Of a stretch of 64,000 bases of DNA, positions 1 through 10,900 are shown piece by piece (position 1 is the stretch's first letter; each line of letters starts with the position of its first letter). Both the position numbers and the translations under genes were made by a program. The notes under the pieces were generated by a model, which ran no database searches, was not told the DNA's origin, and saw nothing but the letters and a program-made list of their open reading frames with translations. The DNA is taken from assembly GCA_038125995.1 (NCBI GenBank), contig JAYPEX010000006.1:1-64000 (forward strand). The letters are read 5' to 3'. Origin of the DNA: MAG-120531 sp038125995 (GTDB lineage: Bacteria > Bacteroidota > Bacteroidia > Flavobacteriales > Flavobacteriaceae).

Positions 1-2409
1 CCATTAGTAGTTATCGATGGAGTTATCGGTGCATCACTTGCAAACGTTGACCCTAACGATATCGAGAGTATCAATGTATTAAAAGATGCTTCTGCTGCTG
101 CTATCTACGGTTCTCGTGGATCATCAGGGGTAATTCTTGTTACTACAAAAGGTGGTAAAGCTGGTGAGACTCAAGTATCTTACAACGGACAGTATTCAAT
201 TTCTCAAATTGCAAACCAAATCGACTTGATGACTCCAGATGAGTTTATCGCTCAAGGTGGTCGTGATTTAGGTCAAAAAACAGATTGGTTAGATGCGGTT
301 ACTAGAGATGCTGCTACTCAAATCCATAACGTATCGATTTCTGGTGGAGCTGGTTCTACTAGCTACCGTGCTTCTTTAAACTCAAGAGATGTTGAAGGGA
401 TTCTTTTAAACTCTGGATTCCAACAAATCAACGGAAGATTAAATCTTTCAACTAGAGTCTTAAACGATAAATTAAGAGTTGAAATCAACACTTCTTTTAC
501 TGACAGAAAACAACAAAACGGTTTCAACGAAGCACTTCGTTATGCTACCTTGTACAACCCAACTGCTCCAATCTACGGTGCTGATGCTCCTTATGCTTTT
601 GACGGTTCTACTTTCGGTGGATACTTTGAAACTCTAGGTTTATTTGATTCTTACAACCCTGTATCAATCATCAACCAAAACATCAACTCTGGAAAGAAAG
701 TTGAGTTAAACTACTCTGCTAATTTGACTTACGACTTATCTGATGCAATCAACGTATACTTCAGAGCTGGTCAGCAAACTTCTCGTTACGGAAACAAATT
801 GTACTACGCTCCAACTTCACTTTGGAACGGAAACGCAACTTCTTTAACAAGAAAAGGTTCTGCAACATTCTATGATGATGAGTATTCATTTAAATTGATG
901 GAAACTTACGCAACTTACACTAAAAACTCTGATAAAATGAATTTAGTGTTAACTGGAGGTTACTCATTCCAACAACAAAACTTCGAGTCACACACATTTA
1001 CTGCTGGTGACTTCCCTGGAACTCAAATCGAGTACGTAGATGCTATTGAATATGCGCAAGATTTATTAAACGCTGGATTAATTGGAGCTAACTCTAATAA
1101 ATCTCCAGATCAATTAATCGCTGCATACTTTGGACGTGTGAACTTAACATTGAACAACAACTTCTTCTTGAATGCTTCAATTCGTAGAGAAGGTTCTAAC
1201 AAATTTGCTGGTGACAACAAATGGGGAACATTCCCAGCTGTTGGTATTGGTACTGACTTAAATGAGTATTTGAACTTAGATGGTGTTAACCAATTAAAAG
1301 CTCGTTTATCTTACGGGGTTACTGGTAACTTACCTTCTCAGTACGGTCTTACTCAAAACATCTACCCATTCGGATGGGCTGGTGGTGGAACTACAGGAGG
1401 TAACACCTTCCGTTCTTCACTTGCAAATCCAGATCTTAAATGGGAAGAGAAGTCAGAAACTAACTTTGGTCTTGACTTAAACACAGATCGTTTAACTGCT
1501 AGTGTTGATATTTATTCTCAAACTTCAAAAGACTTCATCATCTTAAGAGCTTTAGATGCAACTGAAAATGATGGATACTCTTCTCAGTGGGACAACGCTG
1601 GTACAATGACTTCTAAAGGTTTTGAATTAGCATTAAACTACGATGTTACTGACAACTACAACACTGGAATCGTATTATCTAAAAATAAAACTGTTTTAGA
1701 TGAGTATGTATCTGATGCTGCTGTATTTGGTAACATGGGAGCTCCTGGACAAAACTCAACTTTTGCGATCCGCGTAAAACAAGGAGAAGAAATTGGACAA
1801 ATCTGGGGACCTGTTTATAATGGAACTACTACTGATGGATCTCAAAACTTCGTAGACGTTAACGGTGATGGTGTATTAAACATCGATCAAGGAAATGCGT
1901 TAAATGAGGATGTGGATTTCGCAATCTTAGGAAAAGGTACTCCTGATTTCGAATTAGGATGGACCAACCAATTAACTTTAGGTGATTATACCATCAACGC
2001 TTTCTTCAGAGGAGCATTCGGACACAGTTTAGTAAACTCATTCCGTGTATTCTATGAACCAAGAGTTGGATCACAAAAATCGTACAACTATGTAAATACT
2101 GAGTATGCTACAGATGATATCACTAACGCTCAGTTCAGTTCTTACTATGTTGAGAAAGCTGATTTCTTCAGATTAGACAACTTGACAATTTCAAGACCTT
2201 TGAACTTGAACAGTGATGCGTTCAAATCTGTTACAGTATCATTAAACGCTCAGAACTTGTTTACATTAACTAACTATTCAGGAACTGATCCTGAGCCATC
2301 GTTAGTAGATATTGAAGATAATGGTAACCCATTGGCACCTGGTATGGACAGAAGAAATAATTACTATTCTGCACGTTCATTTACTTTAGGAGTTAATATC
2401 AACTTATAA
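1..2409 (+). CDS. SusC/RagA-type TonB-linked outer-membrane transporter, 5' end outside the window
   Basis: This is the C-terminal 802 residues of a SusC-like barrel. The frame is open from base 1, so the gene starts upstream of the window. The first visible residues are the end of the plug domain, with the family hallmarks VIDGV, DIESINVLKDASAAAIYGSR and the GVILVTTKGG strand. The remainder is a 22-strand-type beta-barrel ending in alternating aromatic/hydrophobic residues (SFTLGVNINL). SusC proteins use TonB energy to import large substrates across the outer membrane with a SusD lid. The partner susD starts 15 bases downstream. Codon use is strongly biased (AAC, TAC, TTC, GCT), unlike the mixed use in the VCBS genes after 4225, which suggests high expression. 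The substrate cannot be read from the sequence. Family call is very secure. Confidence 0.96.
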   Translation, partial: PLVVIDGVIGASLANVDPNDIESINVLKDASAAAIYGSRGSSGVILVTTKGGKAGETQVSYNGQYSISQIANQIDLMTPDEFIAQGGRDLGQKTDWLDAVTRDAATQIHNVSISGGAGSTSYRASLNSRDVEGILLNSGFQQINGRLNLSTRVLNDKLRVEINTSFTDRKQQNGFNEALRYATLYNPTAPIYGADAPYAFDGSTFGGYFETLGLFDSYNPVSIINQNINSGKKVELNYSANLTYDLSDAINVYFRAGQQTSRYGNKLYYAPTSLWNGNATSLTRKGSATFYDDEYSFKLMETYATYTKNSDKMNLVLTGGYSFQQQNFESHTFTAGDFPGTQIEYVDAIEYAQDLLNAGLIGANSNKSPDQLIAAYFGRVNLTLNNNFFLNASIRREGSNKFAGDNKWGTFPAVGIGTDLNEYLNLDGVNQLKARLSYGVTGNLPSQYGLTQNIYPFGWAGGGTTGGNTFRSSLANPDLKWEEKSETNFGLDLNTDRLTASVDIYSQTSKDFIILRALDATENDGYSSQWDNAGTMTSKGFELALNYDVTDNYNTGIVLSKNKTVLDEYVSDAAVFGNMGAPGQNSTFAIRVKQGEEIGQIWGPVYNGTTTDGSQNFVDVNGDGVLNIDQGNALNEDVDFAILGKGTPDFELGWTNQLTLGDYTINAFFRGAFGHSLVNSFRVFYEPRVGSQKSYNYVNTEYATDDITNAQFSSYYVEKADFFRLDNLTISRPLNLNSDAFKSVTVSLNAQNLFTLTNYSGTDPEPSLVDIEDNGNPLAPGMDRRNNYYSARSFTLGVNINL

Positions 2410-2424
2410 AAAACAATAATGACA

Positions 2425-4038
2425 ATGAAAAATATATATAGATTAATGTTAGGTATGGGACTTGTAGGGTTGACTTACTCTTGTACCGACTTAGAAGAAA
2501 ATTTAGTAGGAGAGCTAACACAGGAAGTTGTTGTTGATGGTGTTGTGAATCAGTCTTACTGTGCTGAGCCTGGTGCATCTGACGCACTTTCTGGAGCCTA
2601 TGCTGCAATTAGAAATGCAGGAACTGCAAACCACGGAGGATACTTCTCATTACAATCAGTATCTACTGATGAAATGGCAGTTACTCAAAAAGGTGGTGAC
2701 TGGTATGATGGTGGAATCTGGTTAGATGTTCACAGACACACACAAACATCATCTAACGGTCCTGTTACTGGAACTTGGGATCAACAGTACAACTCAATTG
2801 CTGAGGTGAATGCTGCCCTTACTTCAGTAAGTGGAAATGCTGGATTAGTAGCTCAAGCAAAAGTCTTAAGAGCATACTTACACTGGAGATTAATGGATAT
2901 GTATGGACGTATCAAATACGTAACTGAGAGTGGAGCTTCAGCTCAACTTTCAAGAAGCGATGCTTTCTACAGAATTCACGATGATTTATTAGCTGGTTTA
3001 GGGATTACTCTAGACGACGTAACAGGTGATTTAGCTGGAGCTTTGGCTTCTTCTCCACTTGGGACTGCTGATACTAAATACCGTGTAAATCAATATTCAG
3101 CACTTGCTATATTAGCGAAATTATACTTAAATGCTGAAGTATATGCAGGTGTAGCTATGTATGCTCAGGCGGAAGCTGCTGCATCATACATCATCGATAA
3201 CAGTTCATACAAATTAGCTGACAACACTGTTTCTAGACCGAATCCATCGAAGCGTCCTGCTGTAGATTCTGATCCAGCTAACTTAACTGGATATGCTACG
3301 GTATTTGCTGCGAACAACTGTGACAACCCAGAAATCATCTGGTCAGTAGAGTACAATGAAATTTCTGCTGGAGGTATGAACTTCCACCAAATGTCATTGC
3401 ACTACGCTTCACAGGAAACTTACAAGTTTGAAGCTCAGCCTTGGAATGGATATTCTGCTTTAGCTGACTTCTACAACTCATACGAAGATGGTGATGCTCG
3501 TAAAAAAGCAAACTTCTTAGTAGGTGCTCAGTTAGACTACAATGGAAACGCAATCGTGGATTTAGCGTCTGATTCTGAAGATCCAGCGATTAGCTACTCA
3601 GTAGAAATTAACGAATTAGAGCCAAATGCTTCTAGAACTGGTGGAGTACGTTTAGGTAAATTCGGTTTCAAATTATTTGCTAGACCTGACCTTGATAACG
3701 ATTACCCAATTGTTCGTTACGCAGACGTTCTTTTAACAAGAGCAGAAGCGAAAGCAAGAGCTGCTGGAGACTGGTCATTAGCTGCTGCTGACGTAAATGC
3801 TTTAAGAGCTAGAGCTGGATTAGGGAACTTAACCGTTACTGCTGATTCTTTCTTAGCTGAAAGAGGACGTGAAATGTTTATGGAATCATCTCGTAGAACT
3901 GACTTGATCCGTTTCGGAAAATGGGGTGCTTCTTGGTGGCAAAAAACAAACAGTGATGCTTACAGAACTGTTATGCCAATCCCTGCACAAGCAATTCAAA
4001 ACTCAAATGGAACTTTATCTCAAAACCCTGGATACTAA
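2425..4038 (+). CDS. SusD/RagB-type nutrient-binding outer-membrane lipoprotein
   Basis: This is the 537-residue surface lipoprotein that forms the lid of the SusC pore. The start was chosen at the second of two close ATGs (2419 and 2425), because MKNIYRLMLGMGL gives a compact lipoprotein signal with lipobox LTYSC (Cys20) followed by acidic residues TDLEE. The middle has the alpha-helical TPR-like scaffold of SusD, and the C terminus carries the usual RagB region: DYPIVRYADVLLTRAEAKARA, then ALRARAGL, then ERGREMFMESSRRTDLIRFGKW. Length is typical for the family. It shares the strong codon bias of the upstream susC and is followed by a clear hairpin terminator, so susC-susD form their own transcription unit. 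The ligand is unknown. Confidence 0.95.
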   Translation: MKNIYRLMLGMGLVGLTYSCTDLEENLVGELTQEVVVDGVVNQSYCAEPGASDALSGAYAAIRNAGTANHGGYFSLQSVSTDEMAVTQKGGDWYDGGIWLDVHRHTQTSSNGPVTGTWDQQYNSIAEVNAALTSVSGNAGLVAQAKVLRAYLHWRLMDMYGRIKYVTESGASAQLSRSDAFYRIHDDLLAGLGITLDDVTGDLAGALASSPLGTADTKYRVNQYSALAILAKLYLNAEVYAGVAMYAQAEAAASYIIDNSSYKLADNTVSRPNPSKRPAVDSDPANLTGYATVFAANNCDNPEIIWSVEYNEISAGGMNFHQMSLHYASQETYKFEAQPWNGYSALADFYNSYEDGDARKKANFLVGAQLDYNGNAIVDLASDSEDPAISYSVEINELEPNASRTGGVRLGKFGFKLFARPDLDNDYPIVRYADVLLTRAEAKARAAGDWSLAAADVNALRARAGLGNLTVTADSFLAERGREMFMESSRRTDLIRFGKWGASWWQKTNSDAYRTVMPIPAQAIQNSNGTLSQNPGY

Positions 4039-4073
4039 AATCTAGTACTTGAATTAAATTTCTTGAAATAATT

Positions 4074-4103
4074 AAAGGCCGCCGTTTTGGTGGCCTTTTT
4101 TTA
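4074..4103 (+). terminator. Rho-independent terminator after susD
   Basis: A 10-base stem (AAAGGCCGCC pairing with GGTGGCCTTT, one G-T wobble) around a short T-rich loop is followed by a run of T. It lies 36 bases after the susD stop and separates the strongly codon-biased susCD unit from the VCBS operon. Confidence 0.9.
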
Positions 4104-4114
4104 TTGTATATATT

Positions 4115-4143
4115 TTAACAATCACTACCTATTTTTAACAATC
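4115..4143 (+). repeat. Direct repeat TTAACAATC spaced by 20 bases, possible operator
   Basis: TTAACAATC occurs at 4115-4123 and again at 4135-4143, exactly 20 bases apart (about two helical turns), between the susD terminator and the VCBS operon. T-rich bases precede both copies. The position, 40 to 75 bases upstream of a possible -7 element, suits a site for a dimeric activator. No regulator can be assigned. Confidence 0.35.
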
Positions 4144-4182
4144 CTATAAGGACAATTTTTAGAAAACAATAAGATAAATTAG

Positions 4183-4190
4183 TACCTTAG
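4183..4190 (+). promoter_or_regulatory. Possible -7 promoter element of the VCBS operon
   Basis: TACCTTAG matches the Bacteroidota -7 consensus TAnnTTTG at five of six fixed positions. It would place the transcription start near 4197, giving a leader of about 28 bases before the TTG start at 4225. No clear -33 element is visible. Confidence 0.35.
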
Positions 4191-4224
4191 AGGCCTCTGC
4201 CAAACTAAACTAAAACAACCTATT

Positions 4225-7200
4225 TTGAATAAAATATATCTATATTTTATTGCATTATTTTCATTGGGATGTGCCGATCAACCTCTTTTTGAATTAAAAG
4301 AGAATGCCTCGTTGTTTTTTGAAAATAATCTGAGTTATTCTGAAGAATTTAATCCCTATACATACAGAAATTTCTTTAATGGCGCTGGAGTTGCAATGGG
4401 TGACATCAATAACGATGGATTAGTAGATGTATATTTCACTGGCAACATTGTTGATAACAAATTGTTTTTGAACAAAGGAAACTGGGAATTTGAAGATATT
4501 ACAAATCAGGCGGGTGTAGCTTGTCCTGATGTTTGGTCCACAGGAGCCACCTTTGTCGATATCAATCAGGATGGACTTTTAGATCTATACGTATGTAAAT
4601 CTGGCTTGCCAGAAGGAGAAAATAGACATAACGAATTGTTCATCAATCAAGGAAATAACACCTTCAAAGAAGAATCAAAAAAATATGGATTGGATGTTGT
4701 TGGATTATCAGTTCAAGCAGCATTTTTTGACTACGACAAAGACGGTGACTTAGATTGTTATGTTTTAAATAATTCGATACGCTCAGTAGGCGCCTATGAT
4801 CTCATTGAAGATCAAAGAACGATCCCTTCAAAAGATGGTAACCGACTTTTAGAAAACAAGGAGGGTGTTTTTGTCAATGTTTCCCAAGAGGCTGGAATTT
4901 ACTCTTCTGCTATTGGCTTTGGTTTAGGAATCACGCTTTCTGACTTTAATAATGACGGATGGACAGATTTGTTTATTTCCAATGATTTTTTCGAAAAGGA
5001 CTACCTCTACCTCAACAATCAAGACAAAACGTTTACGGAAGTGAGTGATCACTACTTTACAGCTTTGTCTATGGGCTCCATGGGTGCTGATGCAGCAGAC
5101 TTGGACAATGATTTAAAAACAGACCTCATTGTTACTGAAATGCTTCCAGAGTCCCTGAATCGTAAAAAATCCAAACAAATGTACGAGTCTTGGGACAAAC
5201 ATCAATTAGCCTTTAGTAAGGGATACCACAAGCAATTTCCAAGAAATGTCCTGCAACGAAATATAGCAAATCAAGGTTTTGCTGAAATCTCAAGACAATC
5301 AGGAGTTGATGCTACGGAATGGAGTTGGGCTGCATTGTTATTCGATATGGATAATGATGGAATGCGCGATATTTATGTCTCTAATGGAATCTACAAAGAC
5401 CTTTTAGATCGCGATTACTTGGCCTATATGGCAAACGAAGAAAAAGTACGTCAAATGATCCAGAATGATGAAGATGTACTCTCAAAACTCATCGATATTA
5501 TGCCCTCAAAAGCGATTGAAAATGCAGTTTATAAAAACAAAGGGGAATTTGAATTTGAGGATGTGCGAGAGGCGTGGGGAATGAATCATCCCAGTTTTTC
5601 AAATGGATCCGCTTATGCAGATCTCGACAACGATGGCGATCTAGATTTAGTAGTCAATAATGTGAATATGCCTTCTTTTGTCTATGAAAACAATAGTGAA
5701 TCACTTGGGAACAACTACCTAAAACTGTCGTTGAATGCCGGTAAAGAAAATGCCTTTGGAGTCGGATCTAAAGTCTTCATCCATTACAATCAAAACAGCC
5801 AAATCGCTGAACTTTATCCCTCTAAAGGATTTGAAAGTTCAGCTCCAAACTACCTCCATTTTGGATTGGGAACAACGACTCAAATCGATAGCCTTGAAAT
5901 CATTTGGCCAAACCTCAAAAAAAGCGTGCACTACGAAGTTTCTGTAAATCAACATCTAAAAATCGTTGAAGATACTTCAGAATTAGAAGAATACGACGCA
6001 ATAACTGCTAAAAGTAATACCAAAGAGGTAGCTCTCTTTGAATACCAACACCGAGAAAACAACTTTGTCGATTTTGACCAAGAACGACTCCTTCCTCAAA
6101 TGTTCTCTAAAGAAGGTCCATGTATTTCAAAGGCAGATCTCAACAGCGACGGCATCGATGATTATTTTATTGGAGGAGCAAAAGGACACTTAGGCAGTCT
6201 CTATATTTCAAACGTCCAGGACTTTGATTTAATTCAAAAGCCATTTTCAAAATCTAGAGATAGCGAAGACACCAGTAGTGTGTTTTTTGATGCAGATCAA
6301 GATGGTGATTTGGACTTATATGTTGGAAGTGGTGGAAAAGATTATCCCCCCTATTCTATTAATTTAGAAGATCGAATTTACATCAACACCAAAGGAGTTT
6401 TTGAACTATCTTCTAACTTAAAATCACGAAAACGATTTAGTACCTCAGTGGTAAAATCCTTGGATTTTGATCGCGATGGAGACTTGGATCTTATCATAGG
6501 AGAGCGCTATAAGACAGCTACTTACGGAATCGATGCTGATCTTCACTTATTGGAAAACGATGGCACTGGTCACTTTTACGATGTAGAAGTGACTTCATTT
6601 GAATCTATAGGCATGATTACAGATTTAGTAGTTTGGGACCTCAATCAAGATGGATGGGACGATGTAGTGGTCGTAGGAGAATGGATGCCCGTTAGTGTTT
6701 TTGAAAACAATCAAGGCACCTTTACGAACCAAACTAGCGCGTATGGACTCGAGGACTCCTCAGGTGGATGGGAATCGATCGCACGCGTCGATTACGACTT
6801 GGACGGTGTCATGGACCTTATCGTAGGAAATAAAGGATTGAATTCCTTTTACAAAGACTCCATGCGTTTGTATATCAGTGATTTTGATCAAAACGGAACA
6901 CAGGAACAGCTTTTCTGTTACCGAATCGATGGAAAGGATTATCCCATACACGATAAAGACGAACTGATCATGCAACTGCCTTTTCTTAAAAAAGAATACA
7001 AATACTATCGAGATTACGCTCAAGCCTCGATGCAAGAATTATTTTCAGAGAAACAACTTTCAAACGCCACTCAAAAGTCAATGAATACAGTGGAATCAAC
7101 TGTATTTCTTCGAAAAAACAAAGGTTTTGAATCCATTGCACTACCTTCTGAACTACAGTATTCCAATCTGAAAGCGATTCAACCGCTCAAAGCTTCATCT

Positions 7201-7416
7201 GCTATCGTGTTGGGAGGAAACAATTACAGTGTAAAACCTCAATTTGGAGCACAAGATGCCTCCAAAGGTTGGTATCTGAATTTAAAAAACAAGACCGTCT
7301 CAAGTTTAAATATTCCTGGTGAAATCAGAAAATTTGAAACGACAAATTATTATAACAACACCTATTTAATAACGATTATCAACAATGATTCGATTCACTT
7401 TAAAAAACTGGACTAA
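4225..7416 (+). CDS. VCBS/FG-GAP repeat, ASPIC-UnbV (CRTAC1-like) lipoprotein 1
   Basis: This 1,063-residue protein starts with TTG. No ATG near by gives a signal peptide, whereas TTG yields MNKIYLYFIALFSLGC with lipobox Cys16. About a dozen calcium-loop repeats of the form DxNxDGxxD follow (for example DINNDGLVD, DYDKDGDLD, DFNNDGWTD, DLDNDGDLD), spread over two blocks as in integrin-like beta-propellers. Between the blocks, near residues 500-590, lies the ASPIC/UnbV domain (GVGSKVFIHY, SKGFESSAPNYLHFGLG, DSLEIIWPN). It is the first gene of an operon that includes two paralogues (7966 and 11246), and its end overlaps the next gene by 32 bases. It is probably anchored in the outer membrane and binds calcium. 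Family members occur beside SusCD systems, but the ligand is unknown. Fold call is secure; function is open. Confidence 0.93.
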   Translation: MNKIYLYFIALFSLGCADQPLFELKENASLFFENNLSYSEEFNPYTYRNFFNGAGVAMGDINNDGLVDVYFTGNIVDNKLFLNKGNWEFEDITNQAGVACPDVWSTGATFVDINQDGLLDLYVCKSGLPEGENRHNELFINQGNNTFKEESKKYGLDVVGLSVQAAFFDYDKDGDLDCYVLNNSIRSVGAYDLIEDQRTIPSKDGNRLLENKEGVFVNVSQEAGIYSSAIGFGLGITLSDFNNDGWTDLFISNDFFEKDYLYLNNQDKTFTEVSDHYFTALSMGSMGADAADLDNDLKTDLIVTEMLPESLNRKKSKQMYESWDKHQLAFSKGYHKQFPRNVLQRNIANQGFAEISRQSGVDATEWSWAALLFDMDNDGMRDIYVSNGIYKDLLDRDYLAYMANEEKVRQMIQNDEDVLSKLIDIMPSKAIENAVYKNKGEFEFEDVREAWGMNHPSFSNGSAYADLDNDGDLDLVVNNVNMPSFVYENNSESLGNNYLKLSLNAGKENAFGVGSKVFIHYNQNSQIAELYPSKGFESSAPNYLHFGLGTTTQIDSLEIIWPNLKKSVHYEVSVNQHLKIVEDTSELEEYDAITAKSNTKEVALFEYQHRENNFVDFDQERLLPQMFSKEGPCISKADLNSDGIDDYFIGGAKGHLGSLYISNVQDFDLIQKPFSKSRDSEDTSSVFFDADQDGDLDLYVGSGGKDYPPYSINLEDRIYINTKGVFELSSNLKSRKRFSTSVVKSLDFDRDGDLDLIIGERYKTATYGIDADLHLLENDGTGHFYDVEVTSFESIGMITDLVVWDLNQDGWDDVVVVGEWMPVSVFENNQGTFTNQTSAYGLEDSSGGWESIARVDYDLDGVMDLIVGNKGLNSFYKDSMRLYISDFDQNGTQEQLFCYRIDGKDYPIHDKDELIMQLPFLKKEYKYYRDYAQASMQELFSEKQLSNATQKSMNTVESTVFLRKNKGFESIALPSELQYSNLKAIQPLKASSAIVLGGNNYSVKPQFGAQDASKGWYLNLKNKTVSSLNIPGEIRKFETTNYYNNTYLITIINNDSIHFKKLD

Positions 7417-7966
7417 CCTCCTTTACATCATTGGAATTGCTGTCGCATTTTCATCCTGTCAACGCAGTGAATACGACCGTACTGTCAAGTCAGAAATGGC
7501 AAAAAATTTAGAGCTCAATCAACTAAAATTTGGCTTAGAATTTAAAGACACCAAAGATGAATTTTTTGCAAAATGTAAAGCGTTAAATCAACAAAAGCTT
7601 GTGACACACGGAGGCAATAATCAAAATGTACAGCACATCCTCAATGACACGGCCAAGGCTCCTATTCGCTATTTGTTTTATGGAGCTTTTGATGACAAGC
7701 GTGTTATGAACGGCTTAAAAATGACTTTTTCTTATTTGGGTTGGGCGCCATGGAATGAACATTTATACAACAAAGAATTAATACAGGTAGTCATGGACAC
7801 GCTACAGATTTGGTATCCAGGTAACGAATTTAAGGTTCTTGAAAATGAAAAACTAGAATATCCAATCTACTACAAAGTCGATGGGAACCGTCAGATATTA
7901 TTACATCTTGAAGGGACTCGTGATGTCATCGGTTTAATTCAGGACCTCAATCAAAAACAATTCTAA
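7385..7966 (+). CDS. Unrecognised small lipoprotein in the VCBS operon
   Basis: This is a 193-residue protein that I do not recognise. The N terminus MIRFTLKNWTNLLYIIGIAVAFSSC is a lipoprotein signal with Cys25. The mature part is mixed alpha/beta, has no obvious catalytic motif, and contains a short aromatic stretch (YLFYGAF, FSYLGWAPWNEHLY). The gene starts 32 bases inside the preceding VCBS gene in another frame, and its stop TAA shares one base with the ATG of the next VCBS gene. Translation is therefore probably coupled, and the protein is likely made in fixed ratio with its large neighbours. A role as an accessory subunit of the CRTAC1-like proteins is an inference from position only. 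The length, signal peptide and overlaps make it a real gene. Confidence 0.85.
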   Translation: MIRFTLKNWTNLLYIIGIAVAFSSCQRSEYDRTVKSEMAKNLELNQLKFGLEFKDTKDEFFAKCKALNQQKLVTHGGNNQNVQHILNDTAKAPIRYLFYGAFDDKRVMNGLKMTFSYLGWAPWNEHLYNKELIQVVMDTLQIWYPGNEFKVLENEKLEYPIYYKVDGNRQILLHLEGTRDVIGLIQDLNQKQF

Positions 7967-10900
7967 TGATGAACTTATTTAAATCGATCCCCTTATTTGT
8001 AGTTTCATTGACACTTCTTAGTGCCTGTGAATCTTCAAACGACACCTTGTTTAGTTTGAAAAACAACGACTTTATTGGAGTCGATTTTTCAAATGATTTA
8101 GGTTTTTCCAATGAATTTAATGTGTATACCTACCGCAACTTTTACAATGGTGGTGGAGTTGCAATTGGTGATATTAACAACGATGGATTATCCGACATCT
8201 ATATGACTGCCAATCAGAAAAAAAATGAGCTCTATCTCAATAAGGGCGATTGGAAATTTGAAAAAATTACTGCGACTGCAGGAGTTGGTGGAACTAAAGC
8301 TTGGTCAACTGGAGTCACAATGGTCGATATCAATGCTGATGGTCTTTTAGACATCTATGTGTGTAATTCAGGAGATGTTCAAGGAGACAATAAGCAAAAT
8401 GAATTATTCATTAACAATGGCGATTTAACGTTTAGCGAACAAGCAGAGGCATACGGATTAGCGGATAAGGGCTATTCTACACACGCCTCATTCTTTGACT
8501 ATGACAAAGATGGAGATTTGGACGTGTACTTACTCAACAATTCTTATCAATCCATTGGTAGTTTTGATCTTAGAAGAAATGAACGACCAATTCGAGATGA
8601 ACTCGGCGGGGATAAACTCCTCAGAAATGATGGAGGAACTTTTACAGACGTCAGTGAAGCGGCTGGAATTTATGGATCTGTAATCGGATTTGGATTAGGG
8701 GTTACTGTTGGAGACATTAACAATGACGGCTGGGAAGACCTGTATATTTCAAATGACTTTTTTGAGCGTGATTACCTTTATATCAATAATCAAGATGGTA
8801 CCTTTAAAGAAACGCTGACACAATCCATCAATTCGATTAGTGGTGCATCTATGGGAGCAGATATGGCTGACATTAACAATGATCAACAACCCGATATTTT
8901 TATCACTGAAATGCTTCCTTCAGAATACGAACGACTCAAATCGGTAACCACTTTTGAAGATTGGGACAAATACTCCTATAACGTCAACAATGGCTATTAC
9001 CACCAATTTACTAGAAATATGCTCCAACTGAACAACGGAGATGAAACCTTTAGTGAAGTTGGAAGGTTGGCTGGTGTTGAAGCCTCTGATTGGTCTTGGG
9101 GAGCTTTATTTTTTGACATGGACAACGACGGTCTTAAAGACCTTTATATTGCCAATGGTATTTATCGAGATTTGACCGATCAAGATTACTTACAATATGT
9201 TTCCAGTGAAGAAGTCATCACTTCAATAGTCAGTGACCAAGAAGTCGATTATAAAAAATTAGTAGAAATCATCCCTTCGAATCCAGTTAAAAATCACGCC
9301 TATCTCAACAAAGGTGATTTGAAATTTGAATACTCCGAAAAAACCGGTTTAACAACTCCTAGTTTCTCTAATGGATCTGCCTATGGGGATTTAGATAATG
9401 ATGGCGATTTGGATTTGGTAGTCAACAATGTCAACATGCCTGCCTTTATCTATGAAAACCACGCCGATTCGAAAACACAAAACAATTTCATCAATTTCAA
9501 ATTAAAAGGCACTGAACTAAACCGCTTTGGAATTGGAGCACGCATCATCGTAAACGACGGAACAACAAATTATACCATTGATCAACAACCGATTAGAGGA
9601 TTTCAGTCGAGTATGGATTTAAGACCACATATTGGTTTAGCATCCACAGGACCTGTAAGTGTCAAAGTTTTATGGCCTAATGGTCGTGTCAGTCTTTTGG
9701 AAAATATTCCTGTGAATCAAACCTTAGAAGTGGATATTACTACTGCTCAAAAGAAAGCAACCAATAACGATTATTTAAGCACTAACCTCTTTCAGAAAGA
9801 AGTGTCCACCATCGATTATCTTCACAAGGAAAATCGCTACATCGATTTTAATAAAAACCGTTTACTACACCATATGATGAGTACTCCTGGTCCAATTTTA
9901 GCCAATGGAGACTTTAATGGAGATGGTTATGAAGACATCTATATTCCTGGTGTTAAAGACCGTAAAAGCGAATTGGTATTCGGTACAAAGGATGGTTTTG
10001 AGACCCAAACAAACTTCACTTTAGAGAACGATATTGAAAAAGAAACAATTAAAGCCCTTGCTTTAGATGTTGACAACGATGGAGACCTCGATCTTTATCA
10101 AGGAAATGGGGGTGTTGAATTTTCAAGATTCTCTCAAACCCTGGCTGATCAATTGTTTATCAACGATGGAACTGGGAACTTTGACTTAAGCGCATACGAA
10201 TTACCTACAGCGACTAAGTTTTTCAATACAGGAGCAGTTGTGTCAGCCGATATTGACAATGATGGAGATCTCGACTTATTTGTAGGAGAACGCACCGTTA
10301 ACGATGCCTATGGGACTCCGGGTTCAGGACATCTTTTAGTCAATAATGGTCAAGGAGAATTTAGTGACAAAACCGAACAAATTGGAGCTGACTTAATTGA
10401 TCTAGGAATGATCACTGATGCCCTTTTTGGCGACGTTGACAACGATGGTGACCCCGATTTAATCATCACAGGAGAATTTATGGGGATCGAGTTGTTTATC
10501 AATAACAATGGAATCTATCAACGTGAAAAGTCCAATCTGCTATCAGATTTAAAAGGATGGTGGTACACCCTCGAGGCCACAGACATCAATGGGGATGGAC
10601 TAATAGATTTTGTTGCGGGTAATCACGGGCTGAATTCTAGATTTAAAGCCTCTAAGTCCAATCCGATTCGACTTTATGTAAAGGATTTTGACAATAATGG
10701 TGCTTTAGATCCGATCATGAGTTTCAAAGCTGAAGATGGGAAATTTTACCCCTACAATCTTCGTCATAACTTAATCGATCAAATTAAAGGACTCAAAAAG
10801 AAGTTTCCGAATTACGAAACCTTTAAAAATGCCAGTATGAGGACCATGTTTGATAAAGTGACTCTAGAAGAAAGTTTACAACTAGATGCCACCTACTTTG

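Noticed and set aside
4115..4143. CRISPR-like repeat
   Set aside because: There are only two short 9-base copies with an 11-base gap, no array and no cas genes.
6760..7035. 91-codon open frame opposite VCBS gene 1
   Set aside because: It is antisense to conserved repeat regions, with no signal or domain; treated as shadow.
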